DNA from: Blasia pusilla
Taxonomy: Eukaryota; Marchantiophyta; Marchantiopsida; Blasiales
Direction of reading: 5' to 3'
Length of the DNA stretch: 64,000 bases
NCBI GenBank assembly: GCA_050084515.1
Contig: CM114271.1
Location: 59,706,001 to 59,770,000 of the forward strand
The first letter of the stretch is position 1. Every line of letters starts with the position of its first letter. Below are positions 47,345 through 59,909 of the stretch, piece after piece. Under the pieces are notes generated by a model. The model saw nothing but the letters and a program-made list of their open reading frames with translations. It did no database searches and had not been told where the DNA came from. Position numbers and translations under genes: made by a program.

Positions 47345-49532
47345 TCAAAGTCGGGTGGATCGGCGACGAGTTCCTATTGCAATTTTTTCATCATCAGAGG
47401 AAATGTATGAACTATCCATGCCATGATTGATGGGTTGAGAGTTTGGAACCATAGGTATGATAACGTCATTATCATTAGGCTCATCAACTAAGTCCACTGT
47501 TTCAGCGCTCAAAGATTGTGGAGGAGTATCCCGCATAGATTCACTAGACTTGGTGGAATAATTTTGAACTCCTATTGGTGCAACACTCTGAGGGTTATAC
47601 GTTATGTTAGGAGAATTCTTGGGCAGATTGGCTTCGCTTGAAGTCCTCCGTTGTTGCTCTTCTTCGTGCTCTCGAATCCAATGTTCCATTTCAACATCAT
47701 CTTCATCTCTTCCAAGCCCCTCGGAATCAAAATTTTCAATATTGCCGATATGAGTATCCTCTCTCCCTTCGATGCCATGAATTCCACATATCACATCCAC
47801 CTCCTCTAGGTCCTCATCTTGCAAGTCAAGGTTATCTTCATGATTACCATGACGGTTTCTTGCATGCAAGCTAGATTCACTGTCATCTTCTACTACCCTT
47901 CTAGCTTGTTCTTGTCCATCCCTTTCTGAAAAGTATTGCTCGTACAAGAGCGCTTATCTTGATTTTTGAGAAACACCCTTGTCTCCAAACCTTGAGTTTG
48001 TGTAGATGTAAACCAAATCCCTGGCACGCTCGTTAGTCAATTTATTCATGTGCTTGTTGTGGATGAAATCATAACTACTCCAATTTCTCTCCGCTGAAGA
48101 AGATGAAACCACTTGTGCTAATATGGACTAAGCCATTGAGCGTAATGTTGGTGCACCTTGATCGTGCATGCTCCACCAATCAGAGGGACTAAGTGAATCA
48201 ACAACTTCCCTACCAAATTCATCCACAAATATTGATGGTTCACAATGTTGCCCAACTCTCGCAAGCAAGTTGCCACATAAGAATTAGCCTCGGTGAGATT
48301 GAGGCCATGCATCCCTGTTGCATAAAGTTTCAGATATTGTTTGAAATCTCTCATGCATGCACTCAACATTTGAAGTGACATCTTGAACACTATCAAGAAG
48401 ATTGTAAGGGTCGAGTAACTTATTGTGGATAACTGCCCTCCGTCTAGAAATAACATGGACCATCTCTATAGCTCTAGATATCTTGAAAAAATAACCGCGA
48501 CGCCTTCCACCCACACCGGGCCATGGAGTTACAGGAAAAGAACGAGTCTCTTCAATTATCTCAAAAATACGGTGATGAATATGCCCAATCATTGCTTTAT
48601 GACCATCACACTCTCTCAACAGAATAATAGTTGGTTGAGCCGCAGCAAACAACTCCTCACCCTCCATCCAAAAATCATGATTGGCCATAGTTGTCTCAAT
48701 CTCTTGTGTCTTCTCCCTTTGCCTCGCATCTCTGCCATTGAAATACTTCCTAAAAGCATTGGTGGCAACCATCTCGTGGAAGGCCTCTCTCAATTCTAAG
48801 ACGCGTCCCAACATGATAAAATTTGTCGCAAAGTGTGTATTTGCAGGAACCAACAATCGTCTCTTCATTCGATTGATTTCCATAAATTTGGCCATCATCC
48901 AAGTTCTAGTCTTCACAAATACTACCATCTCACGAGCTTGTGCAAAAATCCAATCCACCCAAGGCCATTAACCCCACTCTTCGCAGACTAGATCAAGAGA
49001 ATGTGATACGCATCCACCCCAAAGAATCTGAGGAAACTTTGCTTCAATAAGTTTCCCTCTTGCTTCCTCATTGCTAGCATTTTCTGTCACAAGTTGCAAC
49101 ATATTCTCTAGACTGATACGCATGATAGTCCTCTCTATGTGACTTGCCAACCATTTTGCCATTTAGGATTCCCATTTGGTGTCTACCAACTCAATCATGA
49201 CCTCACCTTATGAACAGGAGACCATTATGTTCACTAAAGACTCGCTCCTCACATTGGTCCAAGAATCCGTTATGATCGTAACCCCCAAATGCAAATTTTC
49301 CAATATGCCATCCACCTTTTCCTTCACCTTCCCCATATGTTTCTCAAGTAGGGTGGTGCGCAACGAATTGTAACTAGGACTTGAGTAACACTTCACCTTT
49401 GTTGTTGCCAACATTGCTTCTTTGAAAGCATCTTGCCGTACTACACTGAATGGTATTCCACATTCGTAGAAACACTTCGTCCACATGTCATTCACAACTT
49501 ATATACCTTAGATGTTGAAAGAATCCCTCAGA
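47345..49532 (-). pseudogene. hAT-family transposase (DUF659 type), main part
   Basis: Minus-strand frames run 49495-49208, 49162-48968, 48958-48284, 48175-47945 and 47947-47345. The first has VTIITDSWTNVRSESLVNIM, the DUF659 Asp block. The second has FPQILWGGCVSHSLDL, the conserved Cys-x-x-His of hAT cores. The third carries the helical middle (RVLELREAFHEMV) and the fourth the C-terminal dimerisation motif SSSSAERNWSSYDFIHNKH, then ERARDLVYIYTN. A variable acidic tail follows. Frameshifts and a TAG before the dimerisation motif make it inactive. The 5' part lies on the other side of the copia element, at 55460-55690. Confidence 0.85.
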
Positions 49533-49932
49533 TGTTGGATTCTCAACATCCACTTCTCTGAGCACCATTAATCTGATCGGTCCCCTTTGTATGAGGAGAA
49601 GCCTAGATTGATGGTTCCGACTTAGATGTCGAAGGAGTCATAGTAATATGACGTAGGTGGTTTCAGGAGTAGCGTTACTAGGATTATCTAACCCTATATT
49701 GCATCAGGTTCTCACACAAATTTTCTATTAATAGAAATGAAGAAAAATAGGTAGTTTTCCGAGTAGTGAAATAGTCGGGAGCCGCAGCGGTAGCGTATTC
49801 TCGTATGTCGAGTTATCTCCATGTTCAGGTTTCATCAAAGCTCTTCTGTGAGCGCACGGACCGACTAGGCCACTTTATATCTCTAATTTTTGTAAAGATT
49901 TCAGTGAATTCGTCACTTTCTGTTTTCTCACA
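49533..49932 (+). repeat. 5' LTR of the copia element
   Basis: It starts TGTTGGATTCTC and ends TTTTCTCACA. Near 49698 it reads CCCTATATTGCATCA; the first 174 bases recur alone at 18307 and 20054. Confidence 0.9.
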
Positions 49933-49944
49933 TGGTATGAGAGC
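49933..49944 (+). promoter_or_regulatory. primer-binding site of the copia element
   Basis: TGGTATGAGAGC directly follows the LTR and differs by one base from the initiator-methionine tRNA complement used by plant copia elements (TGGTATCAGAGC). Confidence 0.85.
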
Positions 49945-50004
49945 AGTAGGTTTTCCAATATTTTGTATCTGGCGATCTAGTATGTTTGCACAAAATCTTG
50001 AGAG

Positions 50005-53000
50005 ATGGCTACTTCTTCGACATACCCTAAACGCTCTCCTTCGCTGGGTGAAGGGAAGTTAGATGGGTCTAACTATATATTGTGGAAGTTCAAAATGAGA
50101 ACTGTCCTTGAATCATTTGAGATTTGGGAGACGGCCATAGGGGTCGATTCGAATCCACAAGCTACTTTGAGTTATCCATGTTCATCTTCATCTGGGGATA
50201 TCAATCCTGTTGTCTTGCTGGCATGTAAACACATAAACGATGATGCTCTATATGCGATTGTCACAAATGTAACTGATTCTGTCATGACTCTCATTCAACA
50301 TACAACCACTACTGTTGAGGCGTGGAACATTCTTTAGAATCAGAATGAAACGAGGAATGAGACTCGGATTCAAAATCTGGAGAATCAGCTTACCCCCGAG
50401 AAATTTCAAAAGGAGAAAGCGCGGAGCAATTTTTTACAAGGATGAAGAATCTTCAAGATCAGATGGCGTCTGTAGGAATTTCAAAGTCTAGCAAAGATTT
50501 GGCACGTGGGTGCATAAGGATTTTTCCTCCAATGTAATCTTCCATTGAATACTCAAGTAAGATCTACTTTTGAAAAATTTAGTGCAATGTTGGTAGGAGA
50601 GGAAATGCGCTTCAAAGCAAGAGAGGGAAGTGATGCAACATTTATTGTCAACGTACAGAGAGGTAGAAATCAGGATTACAGTTCAAATGTCAAGAAGAAA
50701 TTTCCAAGGAAAGCCTTCAAATGCTTTTATTGTGATAAGCTAGGTCATCTTATCAAAGATTGTAGAAAGAGGAGTCAGGATGAGAAGAACGGTTGTTTAA
50801 GACCTAAGAAGGAGTCCGAAGTTCATCCAGAACTAGGAGAACATGAAGTAGATGCTTGGGTTGCAATCAAAGATTTTTGCACACAAGCAGAACATTCCAC
50901 TAAGTCAAAGAGTGAAGATGCATGGGTGCTCGATAGTGGAGCTTCTAGGCATATGACCAATCATAAGGATTGGTATAGCTCCTTATAGCCTCTACGGGAG
51001 CCCATCGTTGTTACTGTTGGAAATAATGCAAAGTGCCCTGTAGAAGGGAAAGGCACAATTTCTTTAGTCTCACAAAAAGGAGATGAAAAGAAGTTAACTG
51101 ATGTACTGTACGTACCATAGTTGAAGCAAAATTTGATTTCAGTCGCAATATTATGTGATCGTGACCTAGAAGTTCATTTCAAGAAAACTGGAGCAGTCAT
51201 TGAGGATGCCAATGGGAAAGTAGTGGGTGAAGGTATACGACGTGGAAATATCTACGAGTTGTATGCTTTCACGACAAGTGTAAGTACAGATCTTAGTAGC
51301 AATAAGTTGTGGCATGAAAGATTTGGTCACCTAAGCTTTCCTTACTAAGTTAGATGCAAAAATCTGGGATGGTTGTTGATTTACCAACAATTTCTGGAGT
51401 GTCAAATACATATGAAGATTGTATGATGGGCACGCAACACCGGAAACCATTTCCACAAGAGTCCAGCAATAGAGCAAAGGCTCCTCTAGAGCTAATTCAT
51501 GCTAACCTCTATGGTAAAATGAGAACTGTGGCATTAGGTGGTTCTTCCTACTTCTTTTAAGTTGTCGATGATTATAGTAGGAAGATGTGGGTGTATTTCC
51601 TTCGTGATAAGGCAAGTGCTTTTGGAAAATTTAAAGTATGGCACAAGCTGATTGAGAATGAGACAAGACAGAATGTACGGAAGCTTCGCACCGATCACAG
51701 AGGAGAATTCTTATCAACAGAATTCAACAAATATTTGGGGGAGCATGGAATCAAGCAAAAATTAACCACAACACATACACCACAACAAAATGGAGTTGTT
51801 GAGTGTCAAAACCGTACAGTGGTGGAGATGGCAAGATGTATGATGAAAGCAAAAGGTTTGATAGAAGGATTTTTAAATTGAATGAAGTTGTTATTACTGC
51901 CGTTTACATTCTAAATAGAAGTACTACCAAGTCAGTGCAAGGCATGACTCCTCATCAATCATACTCAGATAAGGTACCATCAGTCCAACATTTCAAGACT
52001 TTTGGTAGTGAGTGCTTTGTACATATTCCTGAAGCATCTAGGATCAAGTTGGAGTCCAAGAGCAGGAAATGCATCTTTATGGGATACAGTGATGAGTCTA
52101 AAGCTTATCGCCTATGGTGTCTTGAGGCAAAGAAGATTCTTGTGAGTCGTGATGTGGTGTTCCAAGAACAGCCTCATCAAGTGGCAGATATCAATGGTCC
52201 GTCCACATTATCATCAAACAAAGAGATAACCCACCAGAGCACACCACCATTGTTTACACCAGATCATCAAGAAGAAGAATTTGGTGATGATTACAAAGAG
52301 CAGTCTACTCTTCCACTATGGTCGTCATACCCAAGCTCTTGGATGGTAAGGATCCACCATCAATTGATGAAGTTGTTACACATCCAAGGAGATCCAAGAG
52401 ACTAGAGGAGCATAATAGAGCTTCCGCACATCTCGTCAACATGGCCTTGATGACAGAGGTCTTGAAGGTGGAAGAGCCATCATGCTTGGATGAGGCCCTT
52501 GCTCATCCTCAATAGAGAGAGGCCATGCAGATGGAGATGGACGCTATTCAGAGAAATGAAACTTGGACTTTGGTTGAGAAGCCAAATGATAGGAAGATAA
52601 TACGCACCAAATGGATGTACAAGACCAAGTACAAATCGGACGGTACATTGGATAAATTCAAAGCGAGGTTGGTTGCACAAGGATGCTAAAAAATTAAAGG
52701 TTTTGACTACTATGAGACTTTTGCTCCTACTGCAAGGATGACAACCATTCGAATTGTTCTAGCGGATGCAGGAACAAGACGTTGGCATGTATACCAATAC
52801 GATGTGAAGTCTGCCTTTCTGAACGAGAGTCTCAAGGAGGAGATGTATGTATCTCAACCACCAGGTTTTGAGACAACTGGATCTGAAGAGAAAGTGTGTT
52901 TACTTCATCGAGCATTGTATGGGTTGAAGCAAGCCCCAAGGATATGGTATCAACGAATAGATACATCCTTCCGAGAGAAGAGACTTATCAAGAGTGCGTC

Positions 53001-53996
53001 AGCAAATTTGTATGTATTTTGCGAAGATGGGATATATATGTTGATAGTCCTGTATGTGGATGATCTTATCATCACAGGAGACCACAAGAAGAAAATAGAG
53101 GAAATAAAGGGAGTGTTGAAATTTGAGTTTGAAATGTCAGATTTAGGTCTTTTGCACTACTTTATAGGGCTGGAGATTTGGCAACAGTCAGATTCTATTT
53201 TTCTCTCTCAGCAAAAGTATGCTAGAGAAATCTTGAAGGCATTCGGGATGAACGAGTGTGAGGCAGTGGTCTCACCAATGGAAGTAGAGTTGAAACTCTC
53301 GATGGAGGATGTTTCACCGTTGGTAAATGAAAAGTTGTACAGAAAGCTTGTAGGCAGTTTGATATTTTTGTGTAACACTAGACCAGACATTAGCTTCATT
53401 TGCTGGGAGTATTGAGTAGGTTCTCAACTAAGCCTCCTGAGAACCATTGGAAGGCAGGGATGCGTGTATTGAAGTACATCAAAGGCACTATCGAGTACGG
53501 CATCACCTATGGAGCAAGAACGGAAATGACATCTTTTTGTGACTCGGATTGGGCAGGAGATTCAGATTCTCGAAGATCAATTTCGGGCTATTGCTTCTTG
53601 GTAAGATCAGGTGTGGTGTCATAGGTCAGCAAGAAGCAACCTACAGTGGCTCTTTCTTCTACCGAGGCACAGTACAAGGCGGCTTGTTATGCTTCTTGTG
53701 AAGCAGTATGGTTGAGATGGATATTGGAGGACATAGGAGAAGCATCAGAAAGTGCTACTGTAATGTGGTGTGACAATCAGAGTTGCATTGCCATTGCAGA
53801 TAATCGTGTGTTTCATGCTCGTACAAAGCACATAGAGATCCAATATCATTTTGTTTGTGAATTGATCAAGAGAGAGGTTTTGAAGTAAGTCTATTGTCCA
53901 ACAGAGGATAACCATGCAGATATCTTCACGAAAGCTTTGAGCGAAGATCAGCTTCACCGACATCTGAAGGGTCTTGGCATAGGTCCAAGACAGTAG
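50005..53996 (+). pseudogene. copia gag-pol polyprotein (interrupted)
   Basis: Gag begins MATSSTYPKR and LDGSNYILWKFKM. Zinc knuckle CFYCDKLGHLIKDC lies near 50730, protease DSGASRHM near 50937, integrase WHERFGHLS near 51310 and DHRGEFLSTEF near 51695, reverse transcriptase YVDDLIITGD near 53056 and RNase H FCDSDWAGD near 53537 and ADIFTKAL near 53918. Eight stops occur with the frame preserved on both sides (50335, 50986, 51118, 51558, 52513, 52687, 53622, 53886); all are TAG or TAA. There are also several frameshifts (near 50420, 51350, 51880, 52300, 53410). It encoded a full set of copia functions and is now inactive. Confidence 0.92.
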
Positions 53997-54015
53997 TCCA
54001 CATGAGAGTGGATAT

Positions 54016-54025
54016 TGAGGGGGGG
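54016..54025 (+). promoter_or_regulatory. polypurine tract of the copia element
   Basis: The stretch TTGAGGGGGGG lies directly before the TGTTGG start of the 3' LTR. Confidence 0.8.
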
Positions 54026-55459
54026 TGTTGGATTCTCAACATCCACTTTTCTGAGCACCATTAATGTCGCGACCCTCATAACCAAACAACACCAAATACG
54101 CGCCAAGCGAAACATCAGAACTCAAAGGAACTCACGCCGCGAGGTTTGCGCTTTGGAGAGGCGTTTGGAAGAGTCTCTTGGAAAAGTCTAAGAGACGAAA
54201 CGCGGAACAGAGTTGTGCTTTTCATGCGTTAGTGGTCGCGGCCAGGAAACCTAGACCAAACGCGAGCCGAGACTTGAGGTGAGTTGAGTCTTGGGAGGTT
54301 GGTTGCCAAAGAGGTGAGAACCAGTTTGGAACACGACTAGCGTTTGGGAGAATCTGACTGTGTTTAGGACCATAACGTTGAGCTCCGAGATGCGTTTGGG
54401 ACAAATAAGGGCGCGTTGGAAATCTGATCTTGAGACGCTTCCAACGCACCAAAGATCTCAGAAAACGCATAAGTACAAGCTGAGATATTGGCCGAAAACG
54501 ATTTAGAGAGCAATCGGGTTGAGGGCCAATTGGAGAGGCCCGGGTGTCTTTCCCTAAATGTAGGGGGCCCCGGAGATCCCCAGAAGTACTAGTAAGGGGA
54601 GTACCTTCTCTGAGATGTCTCAGAAACGAAACCCCACTTTGGCGCCAAACCGTTTGAGGCACGGATGAAACGGGAGAAACCCAAACCCAAACCTGATCAA
54701 GGGAGTGGACTTTTACGCCACACTTGGATTCCAACCGAAACCGTAGTCTTGGTGAGGAACTCATTGGATGTTCATCGGACAGTTGAAACCGCTTAGCGCG
54801 AAACGCCGTTTCAGGTTCAGAGGTTCTGTCCCAAGTCTTTCGAGACTTGCCCGTGTTGGAAACCACAAAACTAGGAAGGTTGAGCTTGAAGAGAGAGTTC
54901 GAGATGAGAACTCGGAAAGTAATCCCGTTGATTGATCCAAGACCCGACTAACCGAAGTGCGTGTTTGGATGCAGATCAGCGTTGAGAGCGTGACCTACTG
55001 AACGCACGCTTCCGCAACAAACAAGATTAACGTTCAAGGAGAGTAGGCGCACGACAATTAATCTGATCGGCCCCCTTTGTATAAGGAGATGCCTAGATTG
55101 ATGGTTCCGACTTAGACGTTGAAGGAGTCATAGTAATATGACGTAGGTGGTTTCAGGAGTAGCGCTACTAGGATTATCTAACCCTATATTGCATAAAGGT
55201 GCGGGGCATAATGATGCAATATAGGGTTCCCAAAAAAAATTTCTATTAATAGAAACGAAGAAAAATAGGTAAAAACCCTAGTTTCCCGAGTAGTGAAATA
55301 GTCGGGAGCCGCAACGCTAGTGTATTCTTGTATGTCGAGTTATCTCCATGTTTAGGTTCCATTGAAGCTCTTCTGTGAGCGCACGAACGGACTAGGCCAC
55401 TTTGTATCCCTAAGTTTTGTAAAGATTTCAGTGATTTCTTTACTTTTTGTTTTCTCACA
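54026..55459 (+). repeat. 3' LTR of the copia element, split by a solo LTR
   Basis: 54026-54064 and 55062-55459 together correspond to the 5' LTR, ending TTTTCTCACA. Near 55190 it contains GGTGCGGGGC flanked by an inverted pair of CTATATTGCAT, absent from the 5' LTR. Confidence 0.88.
54065..55056 (+). mobile_element. solo LTR, 992 bp, probably Ty3/gypsy
   Basis: It begins TGTCGCGACC and ends GCGCACGACA, with TG...CA ends and short inverted termini. A 5-bp duplication ATTAA flanks it at 54060-54064 and 55057-55061; removing the insert restores continuity with the 5' LTR. The TGTCGCGACCC start is common among plant gypsy LTRs. The long minus-strand frame inside has no recognisable domain. Confidence 0.85.
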
Positions 55460-55690
55460 TCATATGAGCTTGCTTCTTCCCAGAACTACTACTCCCTTGA
55501 ATGGGCCCAATAACTCCTCTGCATTCCTTGAGACTGTCACTCGATGGCATGTCCGCAACCCTATCAACATTTTGTACAACATTTTTCGCGGATCTATTTG
55601 TAATGGAGTCATCTCTTCCACTTCACTCGAAGGTCTCGCTTCCCTTCTTTGTCCATTTCCCACTAGTACCATGTTTCAGAGATCCCGTTG
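55460..55690 (-). pseudogene. 5' part of the hAT gene, right of the copia insertion
   Basis: A minus-strand frame (EVEEMTPLQIDPRKMLYKML...RNAEELLGPFKGV) points toward the insertion and lies where the N-terminal region of the hAT gene is expected. No zinc-finger cysteines are visible. The assignment rests on the flanking target duplication and orientation. Confidence 0.4.
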
Positions 55691-55781
55691 CACTCTGGGA
55701 GGGACCTTCACACATAATTTGGCATAATAAATATCCTGATTCCCATCCTTTGTCTTTTATCTCTCTCGTGTAAAATGTTCA

Positions 55782-55815
55782 AGGTTAGCATATTGAAAGA
55801 TCAATATGCTAACCT
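55782..55815. repeat. perfect 15-bp inverted repeat with 4-base loop
   Basis: AGGTTAGCATATTGA and its exact complement are separated by AAGA. It is not followed by a T-run and is outside any recognised gene. Confidence 0.9.
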
Positions 55816-55894
55816 AAATAACCGAAATACAGTTAGTATCAGGGTTATCTAGTGGCAAAATATATTCTCACTTATCAAGTTCAGCTATTTATGG

Positions 55895-55901
<7 letters not shown>

Positions 55902-55935
<34 letters not shown>
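55902..55935. repeat. short (GA)n microsatellite
   Basis: About 17 GA units after an A-run. Confidence 0.95.
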
Positions 55936-55938
<3 letters not shown>

Positions 55939-57582
55939 AGGGAGGAATGAGATTGTGAGGGTATACAAAATATGAACAAGTTTATATAGGGGAGGATGGA
56001 AGGAAGAGAATGAACCCTTCTAACTCCCCAAATCATCTACCCCCACTTACAATTGATTACTAAACCATCTCCATTAATTTTCCTTAATAAACCTATTTTT
56101 ATTCTCTTATTAGATTTCTTCTTGACCTATCCTATTTTCTTGACCTAGTTTAAATTTCCACCATACCTATTTTGCAATACAACCATCCTATTCAAATCTA
56201 TTTTAATATTGTCATTCCTTTCTCCATCACTAGTATCCCAAATTCATCAATTACTCTTATTTCTAACTAACCTACATTCTCCTACAAATACCCTATTCCA
56301 ACCTCTCAAATTGTCAATCACCCAAACCATAATAGTGAAAGAATTTATTTAATACCTCACTAAAATCACATGGCTCGCCTACAACCCCTGGCCCGCACGG
56401 CACGTAAGGAGCCCGATTCCAAATAGTTTTCTTCAAGGATCCATTCATATCACATTATTCTTCGAGAAGTGGTTTTCCTACTAAAAATTTTCCGCTTTGC
56501 TCTTTATAACTTTAAAAAATCCTCCGAATTTATTTTATACTTAACACATGGATATCACAAGAAATCACATAGGATTATATAATGCAACCTATTGGTTATC
56601 CAAGACTATCTCATTTTAGTATCTTCATTTTCCATCCTTAAAAGATGTATCTTTGAACACAATACATTAGTATTTCATCCTCCATCCAAAAAAGAAATCA
56701 CATAAAAATTACTTGTAATCCTAAAATAAGATATGATTACAATGCAGCTTCCCTAAATTGATATTTATCCTCACTTTATTTTATTCAATAAGTTTAGGAT
56801 AGTCTTTTGCAAAAATTTTCATCTTGTAACCATCCATGGCACTTGTCAAGTAAGTTATCCACACTATCCATCCATCTAATAATCACCCACAATGGAGTAA
56901 AACCTTGAATAAACGATGGGTTTCATGGGCTTTCGTGATATAATTGCACCAAAGATTCAAAATCAAGGCAAGCATGTATATTACCATCTTCAAAAAAAAT
57001 CTCTCACATTTTCCATTAAATATTTGTTTAATTGATATATATATCATGGAATCCTCCTAAAATAAGATGGCAACACAATTTGAAAAAGAAATGTCTTACC
57101 GTCTTCATAATGTCTTGACATCCCAAACTCTTCTACCTCAATCTACTTTTTACCACGATTTATCATTCAAAAAAATCCATAAAAATCACTACATAATCAC
57201 AATAGATAGAGGGTGCTAACTTTGATATAATTTTAGCATAAAATATGATATGTTAATTTTCATACATATTTAATATCAAATAAACATTCTTTTCATATTG
57301 ATTTTTATGTCAATCAACTTTCAATACCAATATATGCACAAATTTTTCCATCAATACATGAATGGCATCATAAAGACATGAAACACATTTTACATTCTAA
57401 TTAATATAAAAATAACACAACTCAATAATTACATACATTTTACTTTATAATGATCTCAATAGTAACATATATGTCTACCACATATTCTTCAATTGATCTC
57501 TGTAAATGAAGTGATTGATTATAATATTTAGCTCCTCAACGGACTTCAAGGATAGATGCAATAAATTTCAAGGTCAACACCA
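55936..57582. other. AT-rich DNA without recognisable genes
   Basis: Dense stops on both strands; no coding frame or repeat structure was recognised. Confidence 0.55.
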
Positions 57583-58048
57583 GGGTTGCACATGGACAAA
57601 GTCTCTCTCCGCGCATATGTAGATGTCCACAGACTTATGTCCGTTTTAGGGACGGACATATCTGTGCCGGCCCGAGAATTCTTGGCCAGCAGCGACACAT
57701 CTGAGCCCACCACTGAGCCTGCTGAGCCACGGTCACATAGATCCGGGTTGGCCAAACTCGCACCTATTTTATGGCTCGCTCGCATCTCGCATCGGCCCGC
57801 AATAAGCCTATATGACCGGTTGGGCCCCCATTGGACGAGGTGAGGGCCCATGCATAAGCCCGCCCAATCGGGGATGAGCCCGCCTTATGGCCATGTAGGC
57901 TGTCGTGGATTGATGGAGACTGCACGTAGGCCATAAAATGGGTGCGGGCTTGGTGAGCCTTGATCTATGGGACATGATCTCGGTGGGCTCAGATGTGGTC
58001 CGCGGATATCCGGGTGGCATGTCCGGACTTGTCTGTTTCCATGCAACT
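57583..58048. mobile_element. GC-rich foldback (MITE-like) element
   Basis: A GC-rich island in AT-rich DNA. The ends GGTTGCACATGGACAAAG and (reverse strand) AGTTGCATGGAAACAGACAAG are similar. Long internal arms are inverted: CCACCACTGAGCC...CGCACCTATTTTATGG pairs with CCATAAAATGGGTGCG...CTCGGTGGGCTC. Frames on both strands here are artefacts of the hairpin. The outer boundaries and target duplication are uncertain. Confidence 0.6.
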
Positions 58049-58261
58049 CATCACACTCTTCATATTTCTCCTCATGGTTGCATCACACTATTATCATCAT
58101 AAATATCCTCTCTATGTATGGAGTCACTTGACCCTCCATGAATCCTTCATTATCCACTTGTTGGTTGGTTTTCTCTAACCTAATTTTCCATACTATTAAT
58201 ATGTGTCTTAGAATACCAACCTACTTGAAGATCACTACAAGGTAAGAGTAAAATCAAAAAC

Positions 58262-58896
58262 CACACATATTTTAGGATAGATGGGCGAGATCTAGTAGAG
58301 AGCCTTCGGAGATACTAGAGGGAAGCCTCAGGAGGTCCGGGATGACCTATTGAAGCCATGGGTAACCTGAGAGAGCAAGTTTCCACTTCGTTTCGGTTTA
58401 TTTGGAGCCATATAGAAAAACTTACTATTTTGGGTAGGTTTCCATTTGTAGTATAGTTGAATTTCTACTTTGGGAAGTGGCCTTTGACCCGCTACAGCAG
58501 GTCAAGAGCCAAGGAGATGACTTGCAAGCATAAGTTATTGAGGAGAGAGCTTGGGAGAGGGAAGGGGGTATACCTCGAAGAGAGAGAGCTTGAGAGCTCA
58601 TTCTCTCTTTGTTGAACCTCTTGGCATGAGGCGGCGGAGCTATGGTCCTCCTTGCCTTGTGTGTGTAACCCAAGCCTCTCATTAGGAGAGTGGGTTTGGT
58701 TTGACATGAGAGAGAGTGCACACCATGGAGAGCTTAGTGTGAGATGTTGATATGAGATTTCATAGATTTATTGGAGATATTTGGTACTCCTCGTCTTATT
58801 GTTTGGATGTCATGAGTTAGCATGGGATCCTCCGTGTTTGTGTGTGTGTTCGGTGACAACAATGTATGTTGTGTAGCGATATGTATGCGCACGACA
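58262..58896 (+). mobile_element. solo LTR of the G2 family
   Basis: From TTTTAGGATAGATGGG to GCGCACGACA the plus strand follows the G2 3' LTR (minus strand, 60551-59910), sharing TCGTTTCGG, GGTCAAGAGCC, CAAGCCTCTCATTAGGAGAG and TGGAGATATTTGGTAC. No internal sequence follows. The 5' edge is blurred and no target duplication was found. Confidence 0.65.
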
Positions 58897-59909
58897 CATT
58901 CAAGAAAGATGCACAATATCTTATCCACAAAATTATATAATAATCTTCCATTTATCTATTTAATCAATGGTATGATATGGAAATAATGTTATAACTTATG
59001 AGGCAATTGGTAGTGCTTGTCCCTTTGTCTTGAAACCTTGCTTCTTGGCCTTGAAAATTCTACAAACATCATAATATTTTCATTTCATTTGCAATTTCAA
59101 ATATTTTGAACATTTGAACTATGCTTGTATTACCTTTTTTAAGATCTTAGTATCCATTGTGTGACTCATCATCCTTTCTTGATTCTTGGTCTTTCCATCA
59201 ATATCGAGAACATAAATTTAGGGACATGTGGGGAGTTCATCATCTTCTTGATAAATTCATACAATAGAGTTGTCAATTCCAACTTGAATCCTAAAATTCC
59301 CAATACCACTAATTTTCTAATATCTAGATTCAAGATATCATCATGGATTTTGTGCAATATTCAAGATTATTCAAGTAATTCCATTTTCAATATAGGAGTT
59401 CATAAACAAAAAGAATGTACATAGCATTACAAGGGAAATGAAGTTTGCCCAAAGAAAATTTTCCTACCTATAACTCTTGAGTTTTGTTTTGGAATCTAAA
59501 GGAGCGATTTGAGAATTTTAAGGAGAAAAAATGAACTTGATACATGTGTCTACTTCAGACCTCACTCCAAAGTACCTTCCAAACATCTTTTTTGTTTGAG
59601 GGTTTGAGGGGATTGCAAGTCTAGCCACATTTAAAAAAATCCAATATAGGGGAATACCATTAGTCACTACTACTAGCAACATATCAAAAGAGTAAAAATG
59701 AAGAGATGAGAAACTAATTAGGAAGATATGGATATGTTGTTGTAGCTTGTTATAATTCCAAGGCATGATAACACCAATGATCTAGATCTTTGCCTTCCAC
59801 TTCACATTGATGAAGGTACTCCAAGTACATATTATTGTGAATTTTCCTTGCATAGGCAACAATGCATGCTCATGTAGATCTCTTGATAAGTTTTTGTCAC
59901 CCAAGGCCC
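58897..59909. other. AT-rich DNA without recognisable genes
   Basis: Short frames only and no motif. Confidence 0.55.

Larger units (their letters stand above)
49533..55459 (+). mobile_element. complete Ty1/copia retrotransposon inserted in the hAT gene
   Basis: The element has LTRs at both ends (49533-49932 and 54026-55459, the latter containing a 992-bp insertion), a tRNA primer site, gag-pol and a polypurine tract. Flanking bases TCAGA (49528-49532) and TCATA (55460-55464) look like a 5-bp target duplication with one change. The pol order protease, integrase, RT, RNase H defines copia. Confidence 0.88.

Noticed and set aside
47345-47947. A separate acidic host protein
   Set aside because: Position, strand and frame make it the variable tail of the hAT transposase gene.
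50005-53888. Alternative genetic code with TAA/TAG read as glutamine
   Set aside because: Several TAG codons replace conserved tryptophans, and element B keeps TGG where A has TAG, so these are mutations.
54222-54866. A 214-residue minus-strand protein
   Set aside because: It lies wholly in a solo LTR with defined ends and shows no domain.
57546-58020. Pro/Arg-rich frames on both strands
   Set aside because: They arise from the inverted GC-rich arms of the foldback element.
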